A stretch of DNA of 64,000 nt from Haloarcula taiwanensis (GCA_002844335.1 CP019154.1:1860001-1924000); one strand, 5' to 3'. Positions 33,806 to 43,382 are shown, counted from the stretch's first letter. Made by a program: numbers and translations. The notes: generated by a model not told the origin, from the letters alone.

Positions 33806-34441
33806 ATGCATCGGATTATCCCCGCAATCGGCCTCGCTGCCCTCGTCGTGCTATCCGGCTGTGTGACGGCGACGGTTGATTCGACTGTGGCCGCCGACGG
33901 CACAGTTTCGGAGTACGACCTGACCCTCGAAATGTCCCCGTCAGTGTACGACGGGCTTCAGAATCAGGCCCAGCAGGAAGGCTATGACTCGGTCGAAGGA
34001 TATCTTCTGGCCGACGTGAACACCAGTCGAATGTCGAACTACACGTACGAACAAGAACTGGAGGGTGAGAACGTCACGCTCTCGATGACATTCACGGACT
34101 GGAACCCCGGCCCGGAAAGCGATGTGTCGGTCAACGCGAGCGGGGGCAACGTCACGTTCGAAGACCGGACGTTCGTTACTGCGAACGAGGATACTGATGT
34201 GGCCTTCGGCGACGGCGTCGCAGTCGAGTACCGGCTGACGATGCCCGCCGACATCTCGTCTTCGAACGCTGATATCGTTCAAAACGAGACCGCTGTCTGG
34301 GAGTACGCGGCTGATGAGCCGGTCGAGGACCCAATCCGCGCGACCAGCCCCGCGCCCTCGTCGGCCTTCGGTCCCGGTATGGGAATTCCCGTCGCCGTCG
34401 TGGCACTGCTGGGGGCCGCGCTGCTTGCCAGTCGGGACTGA
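33806..34441 (+). CDS. lipoprotein with additional C-terminal membrane anchor
   Basis: A 211-residue precursor with signal peptide and lipobox Leu-Ser-Gly-Cys (Cys19), a beta-rich acidic domain with several Asn-x-Ser/Thr sites, a Pro/Ser linker and a C-terminal Gly-Pro-Gly-Met then hydrophobic helix ending Ala-Ser-Arg-Asp. The tail looks like a degenerate PGF-CTERM sorting signal (Met in place of Phe). Both ends may therefore be membrane-attached. The fold resembles haloarchaeal DUF7345/DUF-type surface proteins, without a clear match. Confidence 0.65.
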   Translation: MHRIIPAIGLAALVVLSGCVTATVDSTVAADGTVSEYDLTLEMSPSVYDGLQNQAQQEGYDSVEGYLLADVNTSRMSNYTYEQELEGENVTLSMTFTDWNPGPESDVSVNASGGNVTFEDRTFVTANEDTDVAFGDGVAVEYRLTMPADISSSNADIVQNETAVWEYAADEPVEDPIRATSPAPSSAFGPGMGIPVAVVALLGAALLASRD

Positions 34442-34591
34442 GTAGCTGCGTCACCGCACCGCTGTTTTTATATTCGGACGCAACGCCGACCGACTGCTCG
34501 ACACTCTTCCAGACGGGTGGACAACGATACAGCCAATATATACGATGTTTTATAATATGGGTTTATTGTCGTTTCGTCCGGAGACAGGACG

Positions 34592-35632
34592 ATGCGCGCA
34601 GCCAGACTCCACGAGTACACGCACGACATGTCGAACGGGCTCTCGATAGACGACGTAGGTGCGCCACAGGTCGCAGCCGGAGATGATGTCATCGTCGAAG
34701 TCGACGGAGCCGGCTGGTGCCAGACTGACAATCACATCATCGAGGGAATGTGGGAGCAGTACGTCCCGCAGGACCTCCCGATGACGCTGGGCCACGAGAA
34801 CGCCGGCACAGTCGTCGAAACGGGCGACGACGTCGACATCGTCTCGGAAGGCGACAAAGTCATCTGCCACCCGGTCCAGACCTGTGGGACCTGCCGACCG
34901 TGCCGGCAAGGTGAGACCATGTACTGCGAGAACGACGCGTTCAACGGACTGACGACCGACGGCGGCTTCGCCGACCAGTTACTGACCAGCGACCGGTCGG
35001 TCATCCCGCTCCCCGATGGCGTCGACCCGGCTGACATCGCCCCGCACGCCGACGCCGGTATCACGGCCTATCACGCGGCGAAGAAAGCCGTCGACGGACT
35101 CAATCCCGGCGACACAGCGGTCGTTATCGGCATCGGCGGCCTCGGTCACATCGGCCTCCAGTGCCTCGACGCCATGTGTGCCGCCGACCTCGTCGCCGTC
35201 GACATCAAGCAGTCCGCTCGCGACCTCGCCGCCGACCTCGGTGCACACTACACCATCAACCCAGAAAGCGAAGACGTCGCCGCCGAGGTCGAAGCCATCA
35301 GCGATGGCGTCGGTGCCGCACAAGTCCTTGACTTCGTCGGGGCCGATGAGACGACGGCGCTCGCGCCCGATATCTGTGCCGCCGGCGGCGACCACCACAT
35401 CATCGGCTACGGCGGCCATATCCACGAGCCCGCGCAGGCGCTCGTCAACGGCGAATTCGCTTATCAGGGAAACATCGTCGGTCAGTACACCGAGCTGCAG
35501 GAACTGGTCGCACTCGTCGACCGCGGCGCGGTTACCCTCCACACGACCCAGTACGACCTCAGCGAGGTGAACACCGTCGCACAGATGCTGGAAAACCGGG
35601 ATATCGACGGGAGAGCGGTTATAACGCCCTGA
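34592..35632 (+). CDS. zinc-dependent alcohol dehydrogenase (MDR family)
   Basis: A 346-residue medium-chain dehydrogenase with catalytic zinc ligands in Trp-Cys-Gln-Thr-Asp and Gly-His-Glu-Asn-Ala-Gly, a four-Cys structural zinc loop (Cys-Gly-Thr-Cys-Arg-Pro-Cys ... Cys), and the dinucleotide-binding Gly-Ile-Gly-Gly-Leu-Gly-His-Ile-Gly. An acidic residue after the second strand (Val-Ala-Val-Asp) favours NAD. The substrate, probably an alcohol or aldehyde, cannot be read from the sequence. Confidence 0.9.
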   Translation: MRAARLHEYTHDMSNGLSIDDVGAPQVAAGDDVIVEVDGAGWCQTDNHIIEGMWEQYVPQDLPMTLGHENAGTVVETGDDVDIVSEGDKVICHPVQTCGTCRPCRQGETMYCENDAFNGLTTDGGFADQLLTSDRSVIPLPDGVDPADIAPHADAGITAYHAAKKAVDGLNPGDTAVVIGIGGLGHIGLQCLDAMCAADLVAVDIKQSARDLAADLGAHYTINPESEDVAAEVEAISDGVGAAQVLDFVGADETTALAPDICAAGGDHHIIGYGGHIHEPAQALVNGEFAYQGNIVGQYTELQELVALVDRGAVTLHTTQYDLSEVNTVAQMLENRDIDGRAVITP

Positions 35633-35683
35633 ACCGTTTCCGAGACGGTATCCCATCGCCGGGCGGAGGACCCACCGTCCGGC

Positions 35684-35989
35684 TCAGTGACCGTCGGCGC
35701 GGGTCTGCTCTGTGTCCTCGGCCAGATCATGATAGCGTCTGAGAAACGTGTCTCGACTCACGGTCCCGGCACCGGCCGCTTCGAGTCGGTCTTCCAGCCC
35801 GGCCCGGCCGAAGTGACAGTCCTCTTGGTAGCAGGGCTTGCACAGATATTCGAAGGACTTGCCGTCGCGGTTCCAGCGGTCCCCGTACTTATCGTACTCT
35901 CGGGCGTCCGACCGGGCGACCGTTTCACCGCAGGCGATGCAACAGACGTCTTCGTCGGTGTCGCGGTGCCAGGCGTTTCGGAAATCCAT
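35684..35989 (-). CDS. zinc-binding protein of unknown function
   Basis: A 101-residue soluble protein with two CxxC pairs (Cys-Cys-Ile-Ala-Cys-Gly and Cys-Lys-Pro-Cys-Tyr) spaced as a zinc ribbon, and a basic/aromatic helix between. A haloarchaeal group of this type is annotated DUF7562 (recalled). ATG 35989 is chosen because the protein-like sequence starts there. It is convergent with the alcohol dehydrogenase. Confidence 0.6.
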   Translation of the reverse strand: MDFRNAWHRDTDEDVCCIACGETVARSDAREYDKYGDRWNRDGKSFEYLCKPCYQEDCHFGRAGLEDRLEAAGAGTVSRDTFLRRYHDLAEDTEQTRADGH

Positions 35990-36265
35990 CAGAACCACAC
36001 TCCATCTGACTGTCCGCACGTGCGTCCGTCGTGCCGGTCTCGCGGGCACACCGCAGTCTCCGCCAGTAATTCGTGCTGTGTGACCATCGTTTACGGCTAG
36101 AAATTCCGCCCGGCAGTCCGTTGCCGTATCGCATCACTGCTGAGGTTCATTTTTATATTAGCTTGCGGAGCACCGTCGGAACAGTGACACAGTTCCTGTA
36201 ACTGTCGACAAACCGCCTTCGGTAGAATACACGGCTAACCCGTAAACCAACATTCAAAAGCGGAA

Positions 36266-36339
36266 AGCCGGTGGAGGGATTTGAACCCTCGGCCTAATCC
36301 TTACGAAGGATTCGCTCTGCCAGTCTGAGCTACACCGGC
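36266..36339 (-). tRNA. tRNA-Thr (anticodon CGU)
   Basis: A complete 74-base cloverleaf: acceptor GCCGGTG/CACCGGC, D-loop TAGCTCAGACTGGCAGAGC, anticodon stem AATCC/GGATT with loop TTCGTAA, T-loop GTTCAAAT. The anticodon CGT reads ACG (Thr). CCA is not encoded. Confidence 0.9.
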
Positions 36340-36417
36340 GCGTCGCTCGCGTACATCAGTTGTTGGACGCATAACCGCAATAAGGATTGCGAATCGGGGC
36401 CACCGAGAGAGACGTTC

Positions 36418-36831
36418 TCACTCAGCTCGGGACCCGACGACGGTGACCGGGTCGTCCGCCTCAAGCAGGACCTGCTGGGAGACGCTCCCGAACACGGCCT
36501 TGCCGGTCGGTGACCGCTTTCTGGACCCCATGACGATCTGGTCGACGTCGAACTCCTCGGCTAGGTCGATGATGCCGTCAGCCGGCGGCTGCTGGCCCTC
36601 AGCTAGCTGGACATCGACATCGTGGTCCTCGAGATAGTCGCGTACGAGCCTGACTGTCGAGATCCGCTCGACGTTGCGTATCTCCTCGGGCGCTTCCGCC
36701 TCTTCCTTGGTCAGTGCATGTGTGATTACGGCCTTGATCTCGGTCTCGGCAGACGGTAGCTCCGCGACGAAGGCGGCCTGGCCACGAGCGCGGTCTTCAT
36801 CGGCATCGACTGGGACAAGTATCGTGTACAT
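36418..36831 (-). CDS. UspA-family universal stress protein
   Basis: A 137-residue UspA fold with an N-terminal Ile-Leu-Val-Pro-Val-Asp and the ATP-binding Gly-x2-Gly-x9-Gly-type element near the end (Met-Gly-Ser-Arg-Lys-Arg ... Gly-Ser-Val-Ser). It starts three bases after livF, so it is the last gene of the Liv operon and may modulate the transporter. Confidence 0.85.
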   Translation of the reverse strand: MYTILVPVDADEDRARGQAAFVAELPSAETEIKAVITHALTKEEAEAPEEIRNVERISTVRLVRDYLEDHDVDVQLAEGQQPPADGIIDLAEEFDVDQIVMGSRKRSPTGKAVFGSVSQQVLLEADDPVTVVGSRAE

Positions 36832-36834
36832 GTT

Positions 36835-37584
36835 TTACCCTCCTAGATACAAGCGTCCGACTTCCTCGTCGTTAAGCAGTTCGGTCCCCGTGCCGGTGAA
36901 CTTGATTTCGCCGCTTGCGAGCACGAAGCCCCGGTCGGCGATAGAGAGCCCCTTTTCGGCGTTCTGTTCGACGAGCAGGATGGTCGTCCCGAGGTCGTTG
37001 AGCTGCTTGATGCGCTCGAACACGTCGTCGATAAACCGCGGTTCGAGTCCGATAGACGGCTCATCGAGCATCATCACGTCCGGTTCAACCATTAGCGCGC
37101 GGGCCAGTTCCAGCAGGCGACGCTGGCCGCCCGAGAGGGTGCCGGCAGACTGGCTCCGGAGGTCGGCGAGCACCGGGAACTCCGCGTACAGTTCCTCGGC
37201 ACGGGCGGCGGCGCGGTCGTCGTCGTTGAACACGTACCCGCCCATCAGCATGTTCTCGTGGACGCTCATCCCCGGGAAGACGCTGGCATCTTGCAGCACG
37301 TAGCTCATCCCGTTGCTGAGGTTCTGCTGTGGCGACCGGCCAGTGATGTCTTCGCCCCGAAACGACACTGTCCCGGTCTGGACATCCGCGAAGCCGTAGA
37401 TGCTCTTCATCAGCGTGGACTTCCCCGAGCCGTTCGGACCGATGAGACAGGCGACCTGTTCGTCCTCGACAGCGATGCTCACGTCGTGTAACACCGTCGT
37501 GTTGCCGTAGCCGGCTGTGACGTTCTCCATCCGAAGCACCGGCTCCCCGGTCGAGTCGCCCGTGGCGTCTGGTGTGGATGCCAT
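36835..37584 (-). CDS. livF: branched-chain amino acid ABC transporter ATPase LivF
   Basis: A 249-residue ATPase with Walker A (Gly-Pro-Asn-Gly-Ser-Gly-Lys-Ser), signature (Leu-Ser-Gly-Gly-Gln) and Walker B (Met-Leu-Asp-Glu-Pro-Ser-Ile-Gly-Leu), the LivF form. It hydrolyses ATP for import with LivG. It follows livG by two bases. Confidence 0.92.
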   Translation of the reverse strand: MASTPDATGDSTGEPVLRMENVTAGYGNTTVLHDVSIAVEDEQVACLIGPNGSGKSTLMKSIYGFADVQTGTVSFRGEDITGRSPQQNLSNGMSYVLQDASVFPGMSVHENMLMGGYVFNDDDRAAARAEELYAEFPVLADLRSQSAGTLSGGQRRLLELARALMVEPDVMMLDEPSIGLEPRFIDDVFERIKQLNDLGTTILLVEQNAEKGLSIADRGFVLASGEIKFTGTGTELLNDEEVGRLYLGG

Positions 37585-37586
37585 AC

Positions 37587-38372
37587 TTACTCCCTCCCGA
37601 GGTACGCGTCGAGCACGCGCTGGTCGTTCTGTATCTCTTGGGGCGTCCCCTCAGCGATACGTTCGCCGTGGGCCAGGACGTAGATGCGGTCGGCGATGTC
37701 CATGACGAAGTCCATGTTGTGTTCGATGAGGAAGATGGTCGACTCCTGTTCCTCGTTGGCACTGCGGATGTAGTCGATGAGATTCCCAAGCATCGAGGGG
37801 TTGATGCCACCGGCCGGTTCGTCCATCAGCAGGATCTCCGGTTCCGACATCAGCTCCATCGCGAACTCGAGTAGCTTCTGCTGGCCGAAGCTCATCCGCC
37901 CGGCGCGGGTCTCGGCCAGCCCGCCGAGGTCGACGTAGTCCAGCAATTCGTCCGTCCGGGCGAGCAGCGAACTGTCGGGGCGACGCATGAGGCTTGAGAC
38001 GTCAGCGCCGCCCTCCTGTGCCGCAAGCAGCAGGTTCTCGCGGACGGTCATGTCCCCGAAGATGCGGGTTTCCTGGAACATCCGGCCCAGGCCGGCCCGC
38101 GCGATTTTGTGTTCGGGCCAGTCCGTCACGTCCTCGCCCTGCAGGTAGACCCGGCCCTCGTCGGGCGTCAGCGTGCCGGTGATGCAGTTGAACAGCGTGG
38201 ACTTGCCCGCGCCGTTCGGCCCGATGAGGCCGACGATTTCGCCGCTGTGGATTGCGATGTCCACGTCGTCGACGGCGGTCAGCCCGCCGAAGCGCTTCGT
38301 GACGCCGTCCGTCTGCAACACCGCACGGTCGCTGTCCGTGTCGGTCACCGGGCCGCTCGTCGCTTTACTCAT
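37587..38372 (-). CDS. livG: branched-chain amino acid ABC transporter ATPase LivG
   Basis: A 261-residue ATPase with Gly-Pro-Asn-Gly-Ala-Gly-Lys-Ser, Met-Ser-Phe-Gly-Gln-Gln and Leu-Met-Asp-Glu-Pro-Ala-Gly-Gly, the LivG pattern with its extra C-terminal segment. ATG 38372 overlaps the end of livM; a GTG at 38378 would add two residues. Confidence 0.92.
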   Translation of the reverse strand: MSKATSGPVTDTDSDRAVLQTDGVTKRFGGLTAVDDVDIAIHSGEIVGLIGPNGAGKSTLFNCITGTLTPDEGRVYLQGEDVTDWPEHKIARAGLGRMFQETRIFGDMTVRENLLLAAQEGGADVSSLMRRPDSSLLARTDELLDYVDLGGLAETRAGRMSFGQQKLLEFAMELMSEPEILLMDEPAGGINPSMLGNLIDYIRSANEEQESTIFLIEHNMDFVMDIADRIYVLAHGERIAEGTPQEIQNDQRVLDAYLGRE

Positions 38373-39429
38373 CGGCACTCACCTCCGATCCGTCGTCAGT
38401 ATCTGTGGCGGCCATGCCGCCGTGCTTGTAGTAGTCCATCTGGCTCGCGTATTCGCTGAGCGTTCCGACGACCCCCTTGGGGAAGCCGATAACAGTGATG
38501 ATGACGGCCCCACCGAGCAAGACGAGCTGCCACCCGACGGCGTACGTCTCCACGAGTTCGATGATGGTGTGGAGGCCGAACGCGCCGATGACGGGGCCGG
38601 CAACGGTGCCGGACCCGCCCAGCAGCGCCATCGCGATGAGCTCCACGTTCCACGCGCCGTTGTAGGCGGTCTGGGGGTCGATGAACGTGTTGAACAGGCT
38701 GTACGCGGCCCCGGCAAAGCCCGTGAACAGGCCGGCCAGCATCCACGCGGCTGTCTTGTAGTAGGTGGTATTGAACCCCATCGCCGTGGCCTTTTCCTCG
38801 TCGTCGCGGATGGCGTTCAGCACGAAGCCAAAGCGCGTCCCCGAGAGGTAGTAGACGAGCCCCATCTCGAAGACGAGAACGCCGAGGAACAGGTAGTAGA
38901 AGGTCTCGGCCGACGGCGTCTCCAGCAGTATCTTGCCGCTGGCGCCACCGGTGATATCGAGGATGCGGGAGACCTGTTGCGCGACCAGCAGGACGCCCAG
39001 CGTCGCAATGGCAAAGTAGTGGCCACGGAGCCGAAGCACGACGATGCCGATGATAGCTGCGAAGGTGACGGCGAGCAAGCCGGCCAGCAGGAACGCGACC
39101 GGGAACGCGAGGGCGAAGTCCTTCGTCAGGATGGCCGTCGCGTACGCGCCGATCCCGAAGAAGGCCATATTCCCGAAACTCGGATACCCGGTCTGTCCGC
39201 CGACGATGTCCCAGGAGAGCGCCAGGATGGCAAACAGGAACATCTCAGTGAGCACTGTCATGTAGTACCCGCCTTCGAGGCCGAGGAGAGGGAACGAGGC
39301 TGCAACCAGTGCTCCAAGACCGAGAAGCGGCCAGCCGTAGTCGTCACAGGTCCCGAGGAACCGGTCGACTTGCTCCGGCGGAAGAATCGACCGGAGGACG
39401 CCGCCAGACTCCTCGTCAGTCGTGCTCAT
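38365..39429 (-). CDS. livM: branched-chain amino acid ABC permease LivM
   Basis: A 354-residue permease with about ten hydrophobic segments and the LivM block Asn-Met-Ala-Phe-Phe-Gly-Ile-Gly-Ala-Tyr and Gly-Gly-Ser-Gly-Thr-Val-Ala-Gly-Pro. It forms the channel with LivH. It overlaps livH (ATGA) and livG. Confidence 0.92.
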   Translation of the reverse strand: MSTTDEESGGVLRSILPPEQVDRFLGTCDDYGWPLLGLGALVAASFPLLGLEGGYYMTVLTEMFLFAILALSWDIVGGQTGYPSFGNMAFFGIGAYATAILTKDFALAFPVAFLLAGLLAVTFAAIIGIVVLRLRGHYFAIATLGVLLVAQQVSRILDITGGASGKILLETPSAETFYYLFLGVLVFEMGLVYYLSGTRFGFVLNAIRDDEEKATAMGFNTTYYKTAAWMLAGLFTGFAGAAYSLFNTFIDPQTAYNGAWNVELIAMALLGGSGTVAGPVIGAFGLHTIIELVETYAVGWQLVLLGGAVIITVIGFPKGVVGTLSEYASQMDYYKHGGMAATDTDDGSEVSADE

Positions 39430-40313
39430 TGGTCAGCCTCCTGGCCGAACAGGCCCTTCGGTTTGAGAATGAGCAAGACGATGAGCAGCGAGAAGCTCAC
39501 TGCGAGCGTCCACTGCGAGGACGCGAAGCCGGCGACCAGTTCCTCGACCGAGCCGAGCAACAGGCCGCCGATGAGCGCGCCGGGGATGCTTCCGACGCCG
39601 CCAAAGACCACGATGATAAAGCTCTTGAGCGTGTAGATGAGCCCCATCTGCGGCTGGATGTTCAGAATGACGGCGATGAACGCGCCGATACCGCCGGCGA
39701 TAGCCGATGAGACGCCGAAGGTCACCGCGCGGGTGTGCTCGACGTCGATGCCGACCAGCGCCGCGGCCTCGGGGTTCTGTGAGACGGCCCGTATCGCTCG
39801 TCCGGTCCGTGTTTTCTGGAGGAACACGTACATGAGCGCAGTGAGGACGAGCGCGCCGGCGAAGGCGACAAGTTTCATCTTCGGGACGACAATACCGGCG
39901 AGAGTCATCGACGGGTCCGCGAAGCTGACCTGAATCGACCGCGGGTTCGCCGACCACGCCTGTATCGCCAGTTGCTGGATGGCGATGCTCGCGCCGAAGG
40001 TCACCAGCAGTGTGAGGAAGATGTCGGTTCCGATGACGCGCGAGACCAGCGTTCGCTGGAGCGCGTAGCCGATTCCGAACAGTACGGCGATGGCAACCGG
40101 GATGGTCGCCAGAAACAGGAGCGGCGACCCCTCCGCGTTCCCGGTAATCAGCGTCAGCACCCAGTAAGAGGTGTAGCCGCCGAGCATCACCATCTCGCCG
40201 TGGGCGAGATTGATGATGTCGACGACGCCCCAGATGAGCGCGAATCCGACCGCCACGCCTGCGAACAGCGCACCGACCAGCAGGCCGTTGACGACGAACT
40301 GGGTGGCAGCCAT
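39426..40313 (-). CDS. livH: branched-chain amino acid ABC permease LivH
   Basis: A 295-residue permease with the LivH signature Asn-Leu-Ala-His-Gly-Glu-Met-Val-Met-Leu-Gly and Phe-Gly-Gly-Val-Gly-Ser-Ile-Pro-Gly-Ala. Second gene of the operon, five bases after the binding protein gene. Confidence 0.92.
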   Translation of the reverse strand: MAATQFVVNGLLVGALFAGVAVGFALIWGVVDIINLAHGEMVMLGGYTSYWVLTLITGNAEGSPLLFLATIPVAIAVLFGIGYALQRTLVSRVIGTDIFLTLLVTFGASIAIQQLAIQAWSANPRSIQVSFADPSMTLAGIVVPKMKLVAFAGALVLTALMYVFLQKTRTGRAIRAVSQNPEAAALVGIDVEHTRAVTFGVSSAIAGGIGAFIAVILNIQPQMGLIYTLKSFIIVVFGGVGSIPGALIGGLLLGSVEELVAGFASSQWTLAVSFSLLIVLLILKPKGLFGQEADQ

Positions 40314-40318
40314 CGCTC

Positions 40319-41629
40319 TCAGCGCTCGCTCCAGTCGGGCATCGGATATATCGGTTCCGACTGTGCGACGTTCTCCGGGTACGTGATCTGGAGGCCCGGG
40401 TCAGGCTGCCACTGATAGACCAGCATGTTCTTGTCGATGACGCCGCTGTCATCGAAGGCGACAGACCCGTACACCGTCGAGAATTCGGCCTGTCGGATGT
40501 GGTCTCGGACCGCTGTCGGGTTGAGTTCGTCGACGTTCTGGAAGGCGTTCATATAGGTGAGGATGACTGCCTCGCCGGCCGCGCTGTGGTAGTCCGGCGT
40601 GTAGTCGTAGTTCTCCTCGATAGCCGAGACGAAGTCGCCGGTCTTGCCGAACACCGGATCGTCGAAGTTCGCGTTGACGGCCCACGAGGACGGCCCGTAC
40701 AGATAATCACCGTTCGCGCCGGCCTCGTTCTTGAACGATTCGTTGAGGCTGCCGACGGTCCCCATCGCCGCGTCGACGTTGACGTTCTGACTCTCCATCT
40801 GGTTGGCCAGAATAATGTTGTGCTTCTGGTGGGCACACAGCAGGAGGATGTCAGCGCCGCTGTCTCGAACTCTGCCGAGGTTCGTCGAGAGGTCAGACGT
40901 GTCCGAGGGGAACGTCTGATCGACGACCAGTTCCAGATCTGTGTCACTGATTTTGTTCCGTGCGCCCTCTGCGGTCGACTGGCTGAACGTGCCGTCTTCG
41001 GCAAGGATCGCGATAGACTCCGGTGCCGAGTCCTGTGCGAGGCACATGTCGATGTAGCTCTTGGCGTACTTGTTCGCCGTCGGCAGGAGGCCGAAAATCC
41101 ACTCGTTGCCCTGTGCGAAAATTTCCGGGCTTGCGCCGCCGCCCTCGACCATCGGCTTCTGGTTCTGTGCGGCCACGGCGCTCGCGGGCAGGGTGACCGT
41201 ACTTGAGTACGGTCCGAGCAGGTAGTCGATCCCTTCGCGGTCGATGAGTTCCTGATAGATGGACTTCGACTGGGAAGCGTCGGTGCTGTCATCACGGAGC
41301 ACCATCTCCAGTTCGTACGTGTTGCCGTCGCCGGCCTCGACGCCGCCGGACTCGTTGATGCGCTCGATGGTCAGTTCGTACGCGTCCTTGTACAACTGCC
41401 CGAGGTCGGCGTTGTCTCCAGTGAGACTCATCGAGCCACCGAGAGTGATGACGTTCGTTCCACTGCCGCTTTCGCCGGTGGAGCCGCCGTCGCCGCCACC
41501 ACTTCCATCGCCCCCGTCGCTACTGCCGTCGCCCCCGTCACCAGAACAGCCAGCGAGGCCGGTCAGTCCGAGGACACCTGTGCTTCCTGCCACCTTCAGA
41601 AACGCGCGTCGGTCGTGTTGTCCAGTCAT
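40319..41629 (-). CDS. livK: branched-chain amino acid ABC transporter binding lipoprotein
   Basis: A 436-residue periplasmic-binding-type protein (type 1 fold) with a Tat motif (Asp-Arg-Arg-Ala-Phe-Leu-Lys), lipobox Leu-Ala-Gly-Cys and a Gly/Ser/Asp-rich linker of about 30 residues. The Leu/Ile/Val-binding pattern Gly-Gly-Ser-Met-Ser-Leu-Thr-Gly and a later Gly-Pro-Tyr-Ser-Ser-Thr-Val-Thr are visible. It captures an amino acid or related compound; the substrate could also be an amide or urea, as in other Liv-like systems. First gene of the six-gene operon. Confidence 0.88.
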   Translation of the reverse strand: MTGQHDRRAFLKVAGSTGVLGLTGLAGCSGDGGDGSSDGGDGSGGGDGGSTGESGSGTNVITLGGSMSLTGDNADLGQLYKDAYELTIERINESGGVEAGDGNTYELEMVLRDDSTDASQSKSIYQELIDREGIDYLLGPYSSTVTLPASAVAAQNQKPMVEGGGASPEIFAQGNEWIFGLLPTANKYAKSYIDMCLAQDSAPESIAILAEDGTFSQSTAEGARNKISDTDLELVVDQTFPSDTSDLSTNLGRVRDSGADILLLCAHQKHNIILANQMESQNVNVDAAMGTVGSLNESFKNEAGANGDYLYGPSSWAVNANFDDPVFGKTGDFVSAIEENYDYTPDYHSAAGEAVILTYMNAFQNVDELNPTAVRDHIRQAEFSTVYGSVAFDDSGVIDKNMLVYQWQPDPGLQITYPENVAQSEPIYPMPDWSER

Positions 41630-41773
41630 GGGTCGGTTTACACCCGTGTATCAATGATACACGGCCTGTACGTTCCGTTGTGACATACCCTATTAAATGT
41701 TAAGGATACGGCGACAGAGACAGACCCGTACGTATAAAACTCTCTCTTAGAGCGAGCCACGCGGAAGAGCGGC

Positions 41774-43321
41774 CTACCAGAGTATATGCGGCCAGAAGAC
41801 CGCGAAGGAAACGAGGACGAGCCCTGTCAACACGAGCGTCATCAGGACGTTCAGCACGACACCGGCCCGTATCATATCCCGCTGCTCTAGGTGGCCGCTG
41901 CCGAAGACAATGGCGTTCGGCGGCGTCGCGACGGGGAGTGCGAACGCGAAGCTCGCCGCGATAGCCCCGGTAACCGTCAGCGTGATCGCAGCCTGCACCG
42001 GCTCGACGCCGAGTGTTCCGGCGAGCACGCTCCCGAGGCCGATGAGGATCGGAGCGAGTATCGTTGTCGTCGCCGTATTTGAGGACAGTTCCGTCACCAG
42101 CACGGTGAAGACGACGACAGCAAGCACGACGAGGACCAGCGGTGCGCCGACTAGAGTATCGAAGACAGTCCGTGCCAGCCACGTCGTCGCCTCGGTTTCG
42201 GCCAGTGCATCTGCCAGTGAGATGCCGCCACCGAACAGGATAATCGTCCCCCAGTCGATATCGACCAGATTCTCCCAGTCGTCGGCGCCGGAAAGAACGA
42301 GTGCCGGAATCGCGAGCAGTCCGACCACCACGAGATACAGGACGCCGCGATGCCCCGTCAGACCGAACACAGTGTCGCCTGCGCCGCCGAACAGTGTCAC
42401 GAACACCGGGTCGGGAAGAATGCCTTCGAACAGGAACCCAAGCCCACCGAGGATCCACAGGCCCGCTGTAGCCGCAAAGATATACGCTGCGCGGCGACCG
42501 CCCGTCGATAGCGGCCCCTCCTCCGCAAGATACGCTTTCGCCTGCGCGTTGGCCCCACTCACGTCCTCGACTTCCGGCGGGTAGAGCCAGAACGTCAGAA
42601 CGTACCACGTCAGTGGGAGGGTCAACACGACGATCGGAAGCCCGATGGCCAGCCACTGCACGAACGATATCTCGACACCGATGAGCCTGTCGAGAAACGC
42701 CACGGCGACGACATTTGGCGGTGTCCCGATGAGGGTCCCAACCCCGCCGACGCTCGCCGCGTAGGCCGTGCCGAGCAAGGTCGCGACCCGCATGTTCGAT
42801 GTCTCGCCGTCGGGAACATCTCGACCGACAACCTCGGCAAGCACACCCAGCGCGACGGGCGTCATCATCGCCGTCGTCGCCGTGTTCGACACCCACATCG
42901 AGAGAACCGCCGTCGCAACCATGATTGCCAGAATGAGCAGTCGTGGCGAGCGCCCCATCCAGCTAATGAGGTGCAGGGCGATGCGACGGTCGATGTTGTG
43001 AGTCTGGAGCGCCTTCGCGAGCATGAAGCCGGCCACGAACAGGTAGATGAGCGGGTCGGCAAACCCCGAGAGTGCGGCCTCCATCTCGGTGTAGATGCCG
43101 AACACCGTCAGTAACACCGGTATCAGCAGCGCCGTTACCGGGAGCGGCAGCGCGTCGGTCACCCAGAGAATCGCCGCGAAGGCCATCGTCGCCAGTGCAT
43201 ACTGGGCGGCGATATCGAGTCCGGACGGCGTCGGGACCGCGGCTATCACAGCTGTCGAGGCGAGCGCGACGGCAATCGCCGCCGCCGTTCGTCGCGGTCG
43301 CGTTCGACCCGACCAGGTCAT
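41774..43321 (-). CDS. SLC13/DASS-family anion:sodium symporter
   Basis: A 515-residue protein with about 12 membrane helices and the two Ser-Asn-Thr signatures of the family (Ser-Asn-Thr-Ala-Thr-Thr-Ala-Met-Met-Thr-Pro and Ser-Asn-Thr-Ala-Thr-Thr-Thr-Ile-Leu-Ala-Pro) that form the sodium and substrate site, plus the Gly-Gly-Val-Gly-Thr-Leu-Ile-Gly-Thr-Pro-Pro-Asn block. The substrate is a dicarboxylate, phosphate or sulfate; the sequence does not decide. Confidence 0.88.
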   Translation of the reverse strand: MTWSGRTRPRRTAAAIAVALASTAVIAAVPTPSGLDIAAQYALATMAFAAILWVTDALPLPVTALLIPVLLTVFGIYTEMEAALSGFADPLIYLFVAGFMLAKALQTHNIDRRIALHLISWMGRSPRLLILAIMVATAVLSMWVSNTATTAMMTPVALGVLAEVVGRDVPDGETSNMRVATLLGTAYAASVGGVGTLIGTPPNVVAVAFLDRLIGVEISFVQWLAIGLPIVVLTLPLTWYVLTFWLYPPEVEDVSGANAQAKAYLAEEGPLSTGGRRAAYIFAATAGLWILGGLGFLFEGILPDPVFVTLFGGAGDTVFGLTGHRGVLYLVVVGLLAIPALVLSGADDWENLVDIDWGTIILFGGGISLADALAETEATTWLARTVFDTLVGAPLVLVVLAVVVFTVLVTELSSNTATTTILAPILIGLGSVLAGTLGVEPVQAAITLTVTGAIAASFAFALPVATPPNAIVFGSGHLEQRDMIRAGVVLNVLMTLVLTGLVLVSFAVFWPHILW

Positions 43322-43382
43322 GGCAAGCCCCGCTGGTTAGTCACCGCGTCTCGGCGTCCGTTGGATATCCCTTCGGTCATGG

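Noticed and set aside
36266..36339. tRNA-Thr considered as an integration site of a mobile element.
   Set aside because: No integrase, no partial tRNA duplicate and no composition shift are visible nearby.
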